From Thermogutta sp039793925 (GTDB taxonomy: Bacteria; Planctomycetota; Planctomycetia; Pirellulales; Thermoguttaceae): a stretch of 64,000 nucleotides of DNA. Of the stretch, positions 54,258-63,305 are shown piece by piece. Each line of letters starts with the position of its first letter. Positions within the stretch are counted from its first letter, which is position 1. A program made the translations under genes and the position numbers. The notes under the pieces are model-generated. The model saw nothing but the letters and a program-made list of their open reading frames with translations. It was not told the DNA's origin and searched no databases. Where the stretch lies: contig NZ_JBAMME010000017.1 of the NCBI RefSeq assembly GCF_039793925.1, positions 1 through 64,000 of the forward strand, given 5' to 3'.

Positions 54258-56774
54258 ATGACGGGTAAACAGCGCATACTGCCCAAGCGTGAACCACGCG
54301 GTCAGGATTTCTCCGGGAAAACACCCTCCCCGGACGAGCGGGAGCCGTGCTCTCTTCGGAGGGTGCGCGCGTTTCTGCTCGTGATGGTTACACTCATTCT
54401 TGTCGCTCGGCCACTCTTTCCTAGCGAAGGCGCTGATCTGGGAGACGATGTCACGCCCACCATGTTGGTTTTCGGGACTGTGCTCATCGGGATCGTGTTC
54501 AGCCTGGGCCGATCTGTGTGGCGAGTAAAACTCCAGAGTGTGGATCTGGCTTTATTGGGGACCGTCGTGTGGTTGGCCTTGGCTGCGCTTCGCGCTGTCC
54601 ACTCGGGGACAGCTCGTCCCGCGATCAACATGCTGTGGGTATGGGTGGGATACTATGTGCTCTGGCAGCTTATCCGCCAATTGAATCTCACCGATCGGGA
54701 ACGCCGCGCCATTCTCGCGGGAATGGCCGCGCTTTCCGTGGGCGTAGCTAGTTACGGACTCTATCAATATTTCGTGGAATTACCCCATTTACGCGCAGGT
54801 TACCAGACTCGCCGTACCGAACTCCTTCATGAGCTCGGCTGGGACGACCTGCTCGAAGATCCGGTTGGATTGGCTCAGTTTGAGAATCGGCTCTTCAGTC
54901 GGGAACCCCTCGCCACTTTTGCGCTGACCAACTCGCTGGCCGGTTTTCTTCTGCCCTGGAGCCTCGTCTTCCTTGCGGCAATCGTCGGCAACGTTAAATC
55001 ACTTTTTGACACCAGCATCGAGACTCCGTCCCTCCTCTCGCCGTCGCGCCCGCACAACACTCGCCAGGATGGACGTCTGTGCAAACCCACACGTCGCTTA
55101 GCCTGGGCTGCTCTGGGAGTATCAATTCTCGGGATGGTCGGTCTTTTGTGCTGCCTGGTTCTCACCAAGAGTCGTTCCGCCTATATCGCCCTCGCTTGTG
55201 GTCTGGCAGTTCTTCTGGCCACGGGAATCTCCCTCCGAGGCAAGGTGGCACGGCGTATGGTTATCGTAATAATGGTCCTCCTGGCACTCGCTTTTGGAGT
55301 GGCCACCGCCACGCGGGGACTCGATTGGCAGGTTCTTTCCGAGGCCACCAAATCCCTCGGTTATCGCTGGCAATACTGGCAGGCCACCACAAGCATGATC
55401 GCCGATCATCCCCTGCTAGGCTGCGGACCGGGGAATTTTCGCTATGCTTACACCCGATACAAGCTTCCCGAAGCGAGTGAAGAAATCTCCGACCCGCACA
55501 ATTTTCTTCTAGAAGTCGTTGCCACCGGGGGCATTCCCGCTGGGGCATTTTTTCTGTTGGCGATCGGCCTGACTCTCTGGCACCTCAAGCACTCGCGATC
55601 GGCCTGGGGTCTCAGCTCGTCGGCAGGTTCACCGCCTTCCTCGACCGTCCCGCTCGCAGGCGTGTCGGGAAAAACTGTTTTTCACTCCCGCGATCAACTA
55701 TGGGCGATTGCAATGGGATGGGTGCTGGCCTGGCCTGCGGGTTACTGGCTGGGGCTGCTCAGCTCGGCCCCTCAGGACCTGACGTTCTTACTGGTAGGAC
55801 TTCCTACTGCTGCGCTCGTCGGGCTGGGACTTTGGCCGTGGATTCAGGCGGGCCCCCTGGTCCCTGGGATCGTCGCCGCAGCGATTGCCGCCATCAGCAT
55901 CAACTGGCTGGCGGCGGGCGGACTCACCTTCCCCGGCGTGGCGGGCAGCTTCTGGCTGCTCTGGGTGCTGGCAACTGACTTTCCGACCGACTACTCCGGC
56001 AAACAACCGCCCACAGAGAACCAACCATCCACCCGCTGGTCGCACCGGCTCCAACAGCTTACGGCCCCTGAGGGCTTTTCCGTGACGCTTCCCACCTGGG
56101 CAGGATTGGCCATCCTGGTGTTTTTCGGCTTGGTGCTCGCCGCGTTTTACATCACGGCCTACTCCCCTGTTCTCCAGGCCCGGGGCCTTCTCAGCCAAGC
56201 AACCGTGGCGCGGCGGTTTTCGATCGATCGTGCCAAGCAATTCTGTCGGCTGGCAGCCGAGGCCGATCCCTGGGCGTTCGAGCCCTGGATGCGGCTGGTG
56301 GAATTGTGGCAGGCGGAGGGTCCCACGCCCCCAGCGAAGACCGGAGAATCCTTCCACAGCAAGCCCGAGGTTGCGGACCTCACTACCTTCCTCCAGAAAG
56401 CCAACCGGCCGTCTCCGCAGGAGCGGGCAAAGGAGCTCGACAGCTACGCCGCTGCACTCCTGCAACGGGCCCCCAACCACCACGCAGCTTCGTGGATTCT
56501 GGCTCTTGCCTATCAGCAATTGTTTCGGGAAACGAACGATCGTCGGGCTCTCGCGAGGGCTGTTTCCTTCGCCCGCCGGGCCATCGAGCTGTATCCTCAC
56601 CAGGCCCGCTATCACGCCGGGCTCGCCGAGCTCCTTCGCACCATCGGCGACCCCGACGGAGCCAAAAAGGCGGCAAAAACAGCCCTTTGGCTGCACACCA
56701 TCACCCCCCATGCAGACCGCAAACTCCCTGACGAGACGGTGCAATTTCTCGAGAAACTCTCACAGACGCCGTAG
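54258..56774 (+). CDS. O-antigen ligase/polymerase (Wzy_C)-like membrane protein with TPR tail
   Basis: An 838-residue polytopic protein. About twelve transmembrane segments occupy residues 35-640. The Wzy_C/WaaL core follows the loop with WQYWQATTSMIADHPLLGCGPGNFRYAYTR-type sequence and DPHNFLLEVVATGGIPAGAFF, the family signature ('G.G.GNF', 'HN..L'). The C-terminal 180 residues are soluble with TPR-like units (PNHHAASWILALAYQQLFRE). It probably ligates or polymerises cell-surface glycans at the periplasmic face. It ends 16 bp from a convergent DUF1501 gene. The ATG lacks a clear Shine-Dalgarno. Confidence 0.82.
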   Translation: MTGKQRILPKREPRGQDFSGKTPSPDEREPCSLRRVRAFLLVMVTLILVARPLFPSEGADLGDDVTPTMLVFGTVLIGIVFSLGRSVWRVKLQSVDLALLGTVVWLALAALRAVHSGTARPAINMLWVWVGYYVLWQLIRQLNLTDRERRAILAGMAALSVGVASYGLYQYFVELPHLRAGYQTRRTELLHELGWDDLLEDPVGLAQFENRLFSREPLATFALTNSLAGFLLPWSLVFLAAIVGNVKSLFDTSIETPSLLSPSRPHNTRQDGRLCKPTRRLAWAALGVSILGMVGLLCCLVLTKSRSAYIALACGLAVLLATGISLRGKVARRMVIVIMVLLALAFGVATATRGLDWQVLSEATKSLGYRWQYWQATTSMIADHPLLGCGPGNFRYAYTRYKLPEASEEISDPHNFLLEVVATGGIPAGAFFLLAIGLTLWHLKHSRSAWGLSSSAGSPPSSTVPLAGVSGKTVFHSRDQLWAIAMGWVLAWPAGYWLGLLSSAPQDLTFLLVGLPTAALVGLGLWPWIQAGPLVPGIVAAAIAAISINWLAAGGLTFPGVAGSFWLLWVLATDFPTDYSGKQPPTENQPSTRWSHRLQQLTAPEGFSVTLPTWAGLAILVFFGLVLAAFYITAYSPVLQARGLLSQATVARRFSIDRAKQFCRLAAEADPWAFEPWMRLVELWQAEGPTPPAKTGESFHSKPEVADLTTFLQKANRPSPQERAKELDSYAAALLQRAPNHHAASWILALAYQQLFRETNDRRALARAVSFARRAIELYPHQARYHAGLAELLRTIGDPDGAKKAAKTALWLHTITPHADRKLPDETVQFLEKLSQTP

Positions 56775-56790
56775 CCAAGAACCGGCACGC

Positions 56791-58266
56791 TCAGGCCAGA
56801 ATTCCCTGCACCACATTTCCGGCGACGTCTGTGAGGCGGAACTCCCGGCCCTGGAAGCGATACGTCAATTTGGTATGGTCGATCCCCAGGAGATAGAGGA
56901 TGGTAGCGTTCAGATCGTGGATGTGGACCGGGTCCTTGATGATGTTGTAGCTGAAATCATCGGTTTCCCCATAAACAATACCCGGTTTGACACCTCCGCC
57001 CGCCAGCCACATCGTGAAGCACCTGGGATGGTGGTCACGCCCGTAGTTCGTCTTGGTGAGAGTTCCCTGGCAGTACACTGTGCGACCGAATTCACCACCC
57101 CAGACCAAAAGCGTGTCTTCTAGTAGCCCTCGGCGCTTGAGGTCAATGATGAGAGCCCGGCAGGCCTGATCGATGTCGCGACACTGGAGGGGAAGGTCCC
57201 GCGGAAGGTCGTAGTGGTGGTCCCAGCCGCGATGGAAGATCTGGACAAATCGCACATCCCGTTCGACAAGCCGCCGTGCGAGGAGGCAATTGGCGGCAAA
57301 TGTGCCGGGTTTGCGGGCATCTTCCCCGTAGAGTTCGAACGTCTCTTCCGGCTCCTGGGAAAGATCGGTGAGTTCGGGCACGGAAAACTGCATGCGGAAC
57401 GCCATCTCGTACTGGCTGATGCGGGTCTGGATCTCCGGATCCCCCAGTGCGTTGTAGAGCTCGCGATTGAGCTGAACCACCGCCTGAACGGTTTTTTCTC
57501 GCGATTCCGCCGACACACCGGGCGGATTGCTCAAATAGAGCACGGGATCCCCTTTTGATCGGAAGCTCACACCCTGGTGGTACGAGGGCAGAAAACCTGC
57601 CCCCCACAGCCGCTCATAGATCGCCTGGGCATCGCGTTTGGCACTCCATGTGGAGTGGAGCACGACGAACGTCGGCAGATCACGATTGAGGGATCCCAGT
57701 CCGTATGACAGCCACGCTCCCAAACTGGGACGTCCTGGTATCTGCGAGCCTGTCAGCAGATAAGTGATGGCCGGGTCATGGTTGATGGCCTCCGTGTACA
57801 TACTCTTGATGATGGCAATTTCATCCACCACGGTGGCCAGGTGAGGAAGCAGTTCGCTGATCCACGCTCCCGACTGCCCGTATTGAGCAAATTTGTAGAT
57901 TGACGGAGCCAGCGGAAAGCGTTTTTGGCCCGACGTCATGGTGGTGAGACGCTGTCCCATCCGGACCGACTCGGGCAGATCGGCGTCGAACATGTCGAGC
58001 AGTTTCGGCTTGTAATCAAACAGATCAAGCTGTGAAGGAGCCCCGTTCATCACCATGTAAATGACCCGCTTGGCCCGCGGCGGATAATGAAGTTTTTGCA
58101 GCACCCCTGATCGACCCGGCTGATGTTCGGGAACCGATCCCGCGGCTGACGAGAACAAATTTTCATTAAGCAAAGACGCCAGCGCGATCGGCCCGAGCCC
58201 CCGCGCCAGCCGCCCGAAAAACTGCCGTCGCGTTTCCAGAAGCCGATATTCTTCGAAGGGATCCAT
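56791..58266 (-). CDS. DUF1501 protein with twin-arginine signal
   Basis: A 491-residue member of DUF1501, a sulfatase/alkaline-phosphatase-fold family abundant in planctomycetes. The N-terminus LETRRQFFGRLARGLGPIAL is a Tat signal (Arg 13-14). Features include YMVMNGAPSQLDLFDYKPKL, HLATVVDEIAIIKSMYTEAI, and near the end LVWGGEFGRTVYCQG and GRDHHPRCFTMWLAGGGVKP. GGAGAG precedes ATG 58266. It lies 57 bp downstream of the PSCyt1/DUF1549/DUF1553 gene on the same strand, the standard planctomycete pair. No enzymatic activity is established for the family. Confidence 0.9.
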   Translation of the reverse strand: MDPFEEYRLLETRRQFFGRLARGLGPIALASLLNENLFSSAAGSVPEHQPGRSGVLQKLHYPPRAKRVIYMVMNGAPSQLDLFDYKPKLLDMFDADLPESVRMGQRLTTMTSGQKRFPLAPSIYKFAQYGQSGAWISELLPHLATVVDEIAIIKSMYTEAINHDPAITYLLTGSQIPGRPSLGAWLSYGLGSLNRDLPTFVVLHSTWSAKRDAQAIYERLWGAGFLPSYHQGVSFRSKGDPVLYLSNPPGVSAESREKTVQAVVQLNRELYNALGDPEIQTRISQYEMAFRMQFSVPELTDLSQEPEETFELYGEDARKPGTFAANCLLARRLVERDVRFVQIFHRGWDHHYDLPRDLPLQCRDIDQACRALIIDLKRRGLLEDTLLVWGGEFGRTVYCQGTLTKTNYGRDHHPRCFTMWLAGGGVKPGIVYGETDDFSYNIIKDPVHIHDLNATILYLLGIDHTKLTYRFQGREFRLTDVAGNVVQGILA

Positions 58267-58323
58267 GGCATTCTCTCCGGCCAAAAACAATCGACCGTAT
58301 TTTCAGTATCAATCCGATTCGGC

Positions 58324-61300
58324 TTACGGCTTGGTGATGGTTTCGTCCAGATTCAGAAGCGCGTTGCATACCATCGTCCAGGCGGCCAGCTCTTGTGCGG
58401 GAAGCTGCTCGTCACGAGGCGACTCTCCCACCTGGAGAAGTTGTTCCGCAGCCGGTGGGTTCTTTTCGAAGTAATCCCGCTGCCACCGGTAAAGATCTAA
58501 GAGCACAGCCAGTTCGCTCGGTTTGGGTTCGCGACATGTCACCAACTTGAAACCGTATTTCGCAGTGTCGCCGGGATCACTGTGTCCCTTACGCAGCAGG
58601 CGTTCCGCCATTTTTCGGGCGGCCTCTACATATTGCACGTCGTTCATCAAGTTGAGGGCTTGCAGCGGTGTGTTTGTTCGAGCCCGTCGCATCACGCATG
58701 CTTCCCGATTGGGAGCGTCGAAGAGCACCAGTCCTGGTGGGGCCGAGGTTCTCTTCCAGAACGTGTACAAGCTCCGCCGGTAAAGCTTTTCGCCGTGATC
58801 CTGAACGAACCTCGCGGTGTTACTTGTCGTGTAACCGACCGCTTCCCAGAGTCCTTCCGGTTGATATGGCTTGACGCTTGGCCCACCGATTTTGTCCACC
58901 AGCAGCCCCGACACAAACAAAGCCGTATCGCGGATTTCCTCCGCATCTAGCCGAAACCGTGGTCCCCGGGCAAGCAGCCGATTTTCAGGATCTTTCGCCA
59001 GCAACTCGGGACGGGCGCGGGAACTCTGCCGGTACGTCGCCGAGGTCACCATCAACCGGAAGAGATGTTTCACATCCCAGCCGCTCTCGATGAATTCCAC
59101 CGCCAGCCAGTCCAGAAGCTCGGGATGGCTGGGGCGTTCCCCCTGGGTTCCGAAATCCTCGGAGGTCTTGACCAACCCCGTGCCGAAGATTTCCTGCCAG
59201 AACCGGTTGACCGCTACCCGGGCCGTCAGCGGATGGTTCGGCTGCACAAGCCAACGTGCCAGGCCCAATCGATTCGGTGGTGCATCAGGCGGCAGCGGCG
59301 GCAGCACGCTGGGAACCCCCGGTTCTACCTTCTCCCGTGGCTTCTCGTAGTCACCTCGCTCTAGAACGAATGCTTCCCGAGGTTGCGGCAGGTCGGCCGA
59401 CACCAAACTCACCGCGATCTCGCTCTCCAAGTCCTTAAGCTGTTTTTCCACATCAGCCTGCCGGCCATGGAGCGGATCAAACACCGCTCGCGTCTCTTCA
59501 TAAACAAACTCCACAAAATAATCTCGCAGTTTGGCTTGCTCTTCCGCAGTCCGCTGATCCGGCGGCTTTTTGAGGATTTCAGCCACGGGTTTCGGCCAGG
59601 TGTCCGGCTTGCCTTGCTTCACGACTGCTTCCCACCGTTTCAGACTGCGAAACTTTTCGCCCGGTTGAATGGCCGTCGTCACAATCCCCGCGGCGTCCCA
59701 GTAAACCGTTCCCCCATACTGCGTGAAGGCCCAACCGTTGATCTGTTTTCCAGCGTCCAACCCTACCTCTTTGACCGGCACCTCAAGGCGAACCCATTGT
59801 CCGACGGCTGGGAGATCGCCGATCCGTTTTCGGCTGGGAGTACCGCTTTGCCCCCACTCGATGAGGTCTTCACCCCAAAATGCCCGGTGTTCCCACGAGC
59901 CGTCATTCCACTGGAGCATGATCTCCCGTGGTGGATTCTTGGGGTCCAAATAGACGTGCACGAACAACGTGTCGCCATCTGCCACAACCAGTGGTGGTGC
60001 GGCCTGGGTGAAGTAGTGCTGCGCGAGGCCTTCCGCCGTCCGCCGCATAATCTTTTTGCCCAAGAAAGCCCCCGGCTCAGCGGCCTCCACAAATTCCCAC
60101 GGATGTCCATCTGCCGACAACTGAGCTCCCGCGGGTACCTCATCATCAATCCACACGATCTCTTTTGGGCCCGGTGCAGCACCGGTTTCTGCCTCGCCGG
60201 GATCGTGGTAATCGACCTTAGCCAGCTCCTCGCGAATTTGCTTCTGGATGGCTGCGAGTTCCTCCTCCAGCGCCGCCTTCTTGGTTGCCTGCTCTGGCGT
60301 GGGGAGACTCACGATAGGCGGGGTCCGGTCGCTGTTTCCATCCATAGCCGGGTCAGCCATGCTGTAAAAATACGCGTACATGCGGTAGAAGTCTTTCTGC
60401 GTGATGGGATCATACTTGTGGTCATGGCACACCGCGCAACCCACTGTTAATCCCATGAAGGCTGTGCCCATCGTGCTCGTGCGGTCCACGGCATACCGGA
60501 CGAGAAACTCCGCATCGATGGCCCCACCCTCACTGGTTGTGACATTGCACCGATTGAATCCCGACGCCACTTTTTGATCAAGCGTTGCATTAGGCAACAG
60601 GTCTCCCGCCAGTTGCTCAATGATAAACTGGTCGTAAGGCTTGTTCTCGTTGAAGGCTCTGATAACCCAATCGCGATAAGGCCACATCGAACGGTAATTG
60701 TCCAAGTGCAGTCCATGCGTATCGCCGTACCGGGCGACGTCCAGCCAATAGCGCGCCCGATGCTCTCCGTAATGAGGAGACGCCAGAAGCCGATCGACAA
60801 CTTTTTCATAGGCCTCGGGAGAATCGTCGTTAAGAAACTGATCCACCTCGTCCGGCGTGGGCGGAAGCCCTGTCAGATCGTACGTCACCCTGCGGAGAAG
60901 GGTGACCTTATCCGCGTCCTCGGAGGGTGCAAGCCCTTCTTTTTCCAGCCGGGCAAGAATGAACCGGTCAATGGGATTGCGACACCACCCCGGTCGGGAT
61001 ACATCGGGAAGGGGCGGTCGCTGCGGCGTCACAAAAGCCCAGTGCGGCTGCCATTTCGCCCCGCTGTCAATCCATCGACCGATCAGCTCAATTTGCTCCC
61101 GCGTCAGCTCCTTCCCGCTGCTCGGAGGTGGCATCCGCTCGTCGGGGTCCTGCGACGAAATCCGCCGAAACAGCTCGCTCTCATCCTTTTTCCCCGGAAT
61201 GACTACCCCGGGTGAGTCGGACGAACCGAACACGCCCTCGGGAAGATCGAGCCTCAGATCAGCCTGCCGGGCCGCTGCATCCGGCCCATGACACGCGAAA

Positions 61301-61575
61301 CAGTTATCCGAAAGAATCGGTCGGACCTGGCGGTCGAAATCCACCACTCCAGGGTCACCGCCCAAAAGGCGTCCCCCTCCCACCAGAACCGTTACCAAGA
61401 AAAGACCTCCCTGGAGGATCAACCAGACTCCGGCGAGACGTGCTGCAGGGCTTCCGGAACCACCTCCGGCTCGCTCCGCCGGTGCAACGTCGGCCCAGTT
61501 AGGCAACCCTTGCACCCCACGATCGGTCCCACAATGCCGTGGCGTGAAGGAAAACAAGCACGAGGCGGGCAACAT
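58324..61575 (-). CDS. PSCyt1-DUF1549-DUF1553 (planctomycete cytochrome) protein
   Basis: A 1083-residue protein. One transmembrane segment (about 47-68) anchors it outside the cytoplasm. The PSCyt1 domain has the c-type heme motif CFACH (92-96). DUF1549 follows (NPIDRFILARLEKEGLAPSE, and a second CxxCH in AVCHDHKYDPI). After a roughly 300-residue beta-rich insert comes DUF1553 (RLGLARWLVQPNHPLTARVA, RPSHPELLDWLAVEF and the RRARTNTPLQALNLMND segment). GAAGG supports ATG 61575. It is paired with the downstream DUF1501 gene. A redox role in polysaccharide breakdown has been proposed for such pairs but is unproven. Confidence 0.9.
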   Translation of the reverse strand: MLPASCLFSFTPRHCGTDRGVQGLPNWADVAPAERAGGGSGSPAARLAGVWLILQGGLFLVTVLVGGGRLLGGDPGVVDFDRQVRPILSDNCFACHGPDAAARQADLRLDLPEGVFGSSDSPGVVIPGKKDESELFRRISSQDPDERMPPPSSGKELTREQIELIGRWIDSGAKWQPHWAFVTPQRPPLPDVSRPGWCRNPIDRFILARLEKEGLAPSEDADKVTLLRRVTYDLTGLPPTPDEVDQFLNDDSPEAYEKVVDRLLASPHYGEHRARYWLDVARYGDTHGLHLDNYRSMWPYRDWVIRAFNENKPYDQFIIEQLAGDLLPNATLDQKVASGFNRCNVTTSEGGAIDAEFLVRYAVDRTSTMGTAFMGLTVGCAVCHDHKYDPITQKDFYRMYAYFYSMADPAMDGNSDRTPPIVSLPTPEQATKKAALEEELAAIQKQIREELAKVDYHDPGEAETGAAPGPKEIVWIDDEVPAGAQLSADGHPWEFVEAAEPGAFLGKKIMRRTAEGLAQHYFTQAAPPLVVADGDTLFVHVYLDPKNPPREIMLQWNDGSWEHRAFWGEDLIEWGQSGTPSRKRIGDLPAVGQWVRLEVPVKEVGLDAGKQINGWAFTQYGGTVYWDAAGIVTTAIQPGEKFRSLKRWEAVVKQGKPDTWPKPVAEILKKPPDQRTAEEQAKLRDYFVEFVYEETRAVFDPLHGRQADVEKQLKDLESEIAVSLVSADLPQPREAFVLERGDYEKPREKVEPGVPSVLPPLPPDAPPNRLGLARWLVQPNHPLTARVAVNRFWQEIFGTGLVKTSEDFGTQGERPSHPELLDWLAVEFIESGWDVKHLFRLMVTSATYRQSSRARPELLAKDPENRLLARGPRFRLDAEEIRDTALFVSGLLVDKIGGPSVKPYQPEGLWEAVGYTTSNTARFVQDHGEKLYRRSLYTFWKRTSAPPGLVLFDAPNREACVMRRARTNTPLQALNLMNDVQYVEAARKMAERLLRKGHSDPGDTAKYGFKLVTCREPKPSELAVLLDLYRWQRDYFEKNPPAAEQLLQVGESPRDEQLPAQELAAWTMVCNALLNLDETITKP

Positions 61576-61698
61576 AGGGCAGGCCTTCTCGGGTTGAGGA
61601 CGGAATATTTTAGTCTGGCCGAATTGTACATAAACACCCGCCCACCCGTCAACCAACCCGCAACTACCCCCTCTCGAGATGTACAAGCAAATCCCGAC

Positions 61699-62460
61699 CT
61701 AAAATGCCAGGCTCATTCCATCTTCCGCCACGGTCACACTGGGAAACACAGCCCGGACCTCCATGATCCTGACCGGATCGGAATCCTCGCTTATAGGATT
61801 CACATGCACGAGGAGCAACCTCTTCGCTCGACAGTCCCGTGCCACCTCAGCGGCCTGCACAGACGAAACATGTCCCGTCTGCAATGCCAGATCTTCATAG
61901 CCAGGCGGAAAATATGCCTCGTGGATCAGGATATCCACTCCCGTGATCCTTTGTGCGTATGTCGGGCGGGCGGCCGTTGTCGTGTCGGTGACATAAGCCA
62001 GCGACCGGCCCTGAAAATCAAACCGATACCCCTGCGCACCCCCGGGATGGCTCAGCGGAAAACTTGTGACCGTGAACTCCCCGACCTCCCGCTCACTCGC
62101 CACTGTAACCTTTTCCCCAGGCAGGATGAGCGCGAACTCGTATGGAGGCATCTTGGGGAACAGCGGCTCCGAAAACAGGTGCCGTTTCACCGCTTCGATG
62201 GTCTTGTCACTTCCCCAAACCGTGATTGGACCGACCGATCGATCTCGCACGAGGCTCCAGTAATAGGTCAATCCAATAATGTGATCTAGGTGGGCGTGCG
62301 TTAAAAAAATGTGCCATGGGCGTTCGTCCAGAAACCGGCCCACACGGAAAAAGCCCGTTCCGGCATCCAGTATCACGCCGGCCTCGGGAATGACATGACA
62401 CAAAGTATGGCGCCGTTCACTGGGGTGATAACCGCCGCTGCCAAGCACGATCAGTCGCAT
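61699..62460 (-). CDS. MBL-fold metal-dependent hydrolase (RNase Z-like subgroup)
   Basis: A 253-residue metallo-beta-lactamase-fold protein. The start MRLIVLGSGGYHPSERRHTL resembles tRNase Z-like proteins. The metal motif THAHLDH gives His 55, His 57, Asp 59 and His 60. Further ligands are likely in FPLSHPGGAQGYR, AYVTDTTTAARP and the C-terminal LLLVHVNP. AAAGGTG lies upstream of ATG 62460. It is shorter than bacterial RNase Z (about 300) and lacks the usual exosite arm, so a small-molecule or phosphodiester substrate is equally possible. Confidence 0.82.
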   Translation of the reverse strand: MRLIVLGSGGYHPSERRHTLCHVIPEAGVILDAGTGFFRVGRFLDERPWHIFLTHAHLDHIIGLTYYWSLVRDRSVGPITVWGSDKTIEAVKRHLFSEPLFPKMPPYEFALILPGEKVTVASEREVGEFTVTSFPLSHPGGAQGYRFDFQGRSLAYVTDTTTAARPTYAQRITGVDILIHEAYFPPGYEDLALQTGHVSSVQAAEVARDCRAKRLLLVHVNPISEDSDPVRIMEVRAVFPSVTVAEDGMSLAF

Positions 62461-62762
62461 AGACCGCACCTTTCTCAGTTCGTTCCTAACCGCGTTTGGG
62501 GTTATTCCCCGAAGTGCGTCCACGATTTTCTATGGGAACTTTCTGCCCCGATGTGATTTTGCCGCAATCCCCTCATTAAACACCACTCGCGGACGGCGTC
62601 AAACAAGCGGGGTGCGAAGATCGATCTTAGTTCGGCAAGCGCATCGAGTATGAGACAGAGCCCCGGGGCCGCGTCAACCGTTTGTGGAAGAAGGCGCACT
62701 GGAGGTTTGAGGAACTGACCGGACCGCACAGAGCAAATATCGCAGCGACGGTGATCACCCGC
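62461..62762. other. Intergenic region without a visible gene
   Basis: Between the hydrolase start and the tRNA promoter region. Only short antisense frames occur, and no hairpin-family repeat was seen. Confidence 0.5.
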
Positions 62763-62768
62763 TATAAT
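62763..62768 (+). promoter_or_regulatory. TATAAT box upstream of the tRNA gene
   Basis: A perfect -10 hexamer 71 bp before the tRNA. The region 17-18 bp upstream of it has no good -35 match, so the assignment is tentative. Confidence 0.35.
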
Positions 62769-62839
62769 CAGTAGGGAAAGATCAGTGATAACGACGTTAG
62801 CAAATAAAGGGACCTAGCTAATCCCGCCGTTGTGGTGGT

Positions 62840-62912
62840 GGGCCCGTAGCTCAGCGGTGAGAGCAGGGGACTCATAATCCCTTGGTCGGGGGTTCGAATC
62901 CCTCCGGGCCTA
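62840..62912 (+). tRNA. tRNA with anticodon CAT, probably tRNA-Ile2 (lysidine type)
   Basis: A 73-nt cloverleaf: acceptor GGGCCCG/CGGGCCT, D-stem GCTC/GAGC, anticodon stem GGGGA/TCCCT with loop CTCATAA (CAT at 62873-62875), T-arm GGGGG-TTCGAAT-CCCTC. The discriminator is A and no CCA is encoded. The anticodon arm and variable loop (GACTCATAATC, then CTTGGTCG) match the tRNA-Ile2 pattern in which TilS converts C34 to lysidine, rather than elongator tRNA-Met. A terminator follows 18 bp later. Confidence 0.92.
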
Positions 62913-62930
62913 ATGACACAGTAGGATAGA

Positions 62931-62977
62931 AAACCCCGTGATTTCCCACGTAAGTGATGGGTTTCACGGGGTTTTTG
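62931..62977 (+). terminator. Rho-independent terminator after the tRNA
   Basis: AAACCCCGTGA pairs perfectly with TCACGGGGTTT over 11 bp, with an inner CCCA/TGGG stem in the loop, and is followed by a T-run ending TTTTTG. Confidence 0.88.
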
Positions 62978-63004
62978 CTTGCGCCATAATGTTGTGTCAA
63001 GAAC

Positions 63005-63020
63005 AACTTGCATGCAAGTT
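63005..63020. repeat. 16-bp perfect palindrome downstream of the tRNA
   Basis: AACTTGCATGCAAGTT is fully self-complementary. It lies 93 bp after the tRNA, between its terminator and the primase remnant, where an element boundary or recombinase site could be expected. Function unknown. Confidence 0.5.
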
Positions 63021-63305
63021 AGAGACAGAAAAAAACCTCTTACAGGCCCAGTTTGGTGCAACCATAGGTGCAACCAAAGCGGGAAGGTAGGGCACTATTT
63101 CGTGTCCCATCAGGGTACGTGTTTCTCTGAAGAGCATACCGAACGGGCTTGGCGTGCGGGGATCCGGCCTGGTGCGCCCCGACAAAATCTTACAAAATCT
63201 TACACCTAAGCAAATAACGTCCCACACTGTGGGCAGCGCCACTCGCTCCATCTATCGAAGTCCACCAGAACCACGACGCGGAAGCCGCACTGCTTTGCCT
63301 CACCC

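Noticed and set aside
62768..63073. Minus-strand frame of 101 codons containing RPGGIRTPDQGIMSPLLSPLSY
   Set aside because: It is antisense to the tRNA and its terminator; this peptide is a well-known false translation of tRNA genes.
62997..63251. Minus-strand frame ending ALVAPMVAPNWACKRF as an integrase C-terminus
   Set aside because: Only a short proline/alanine tail resembles integrase ends; no catalytic Arg-His-Arg-Tyr motif is present.
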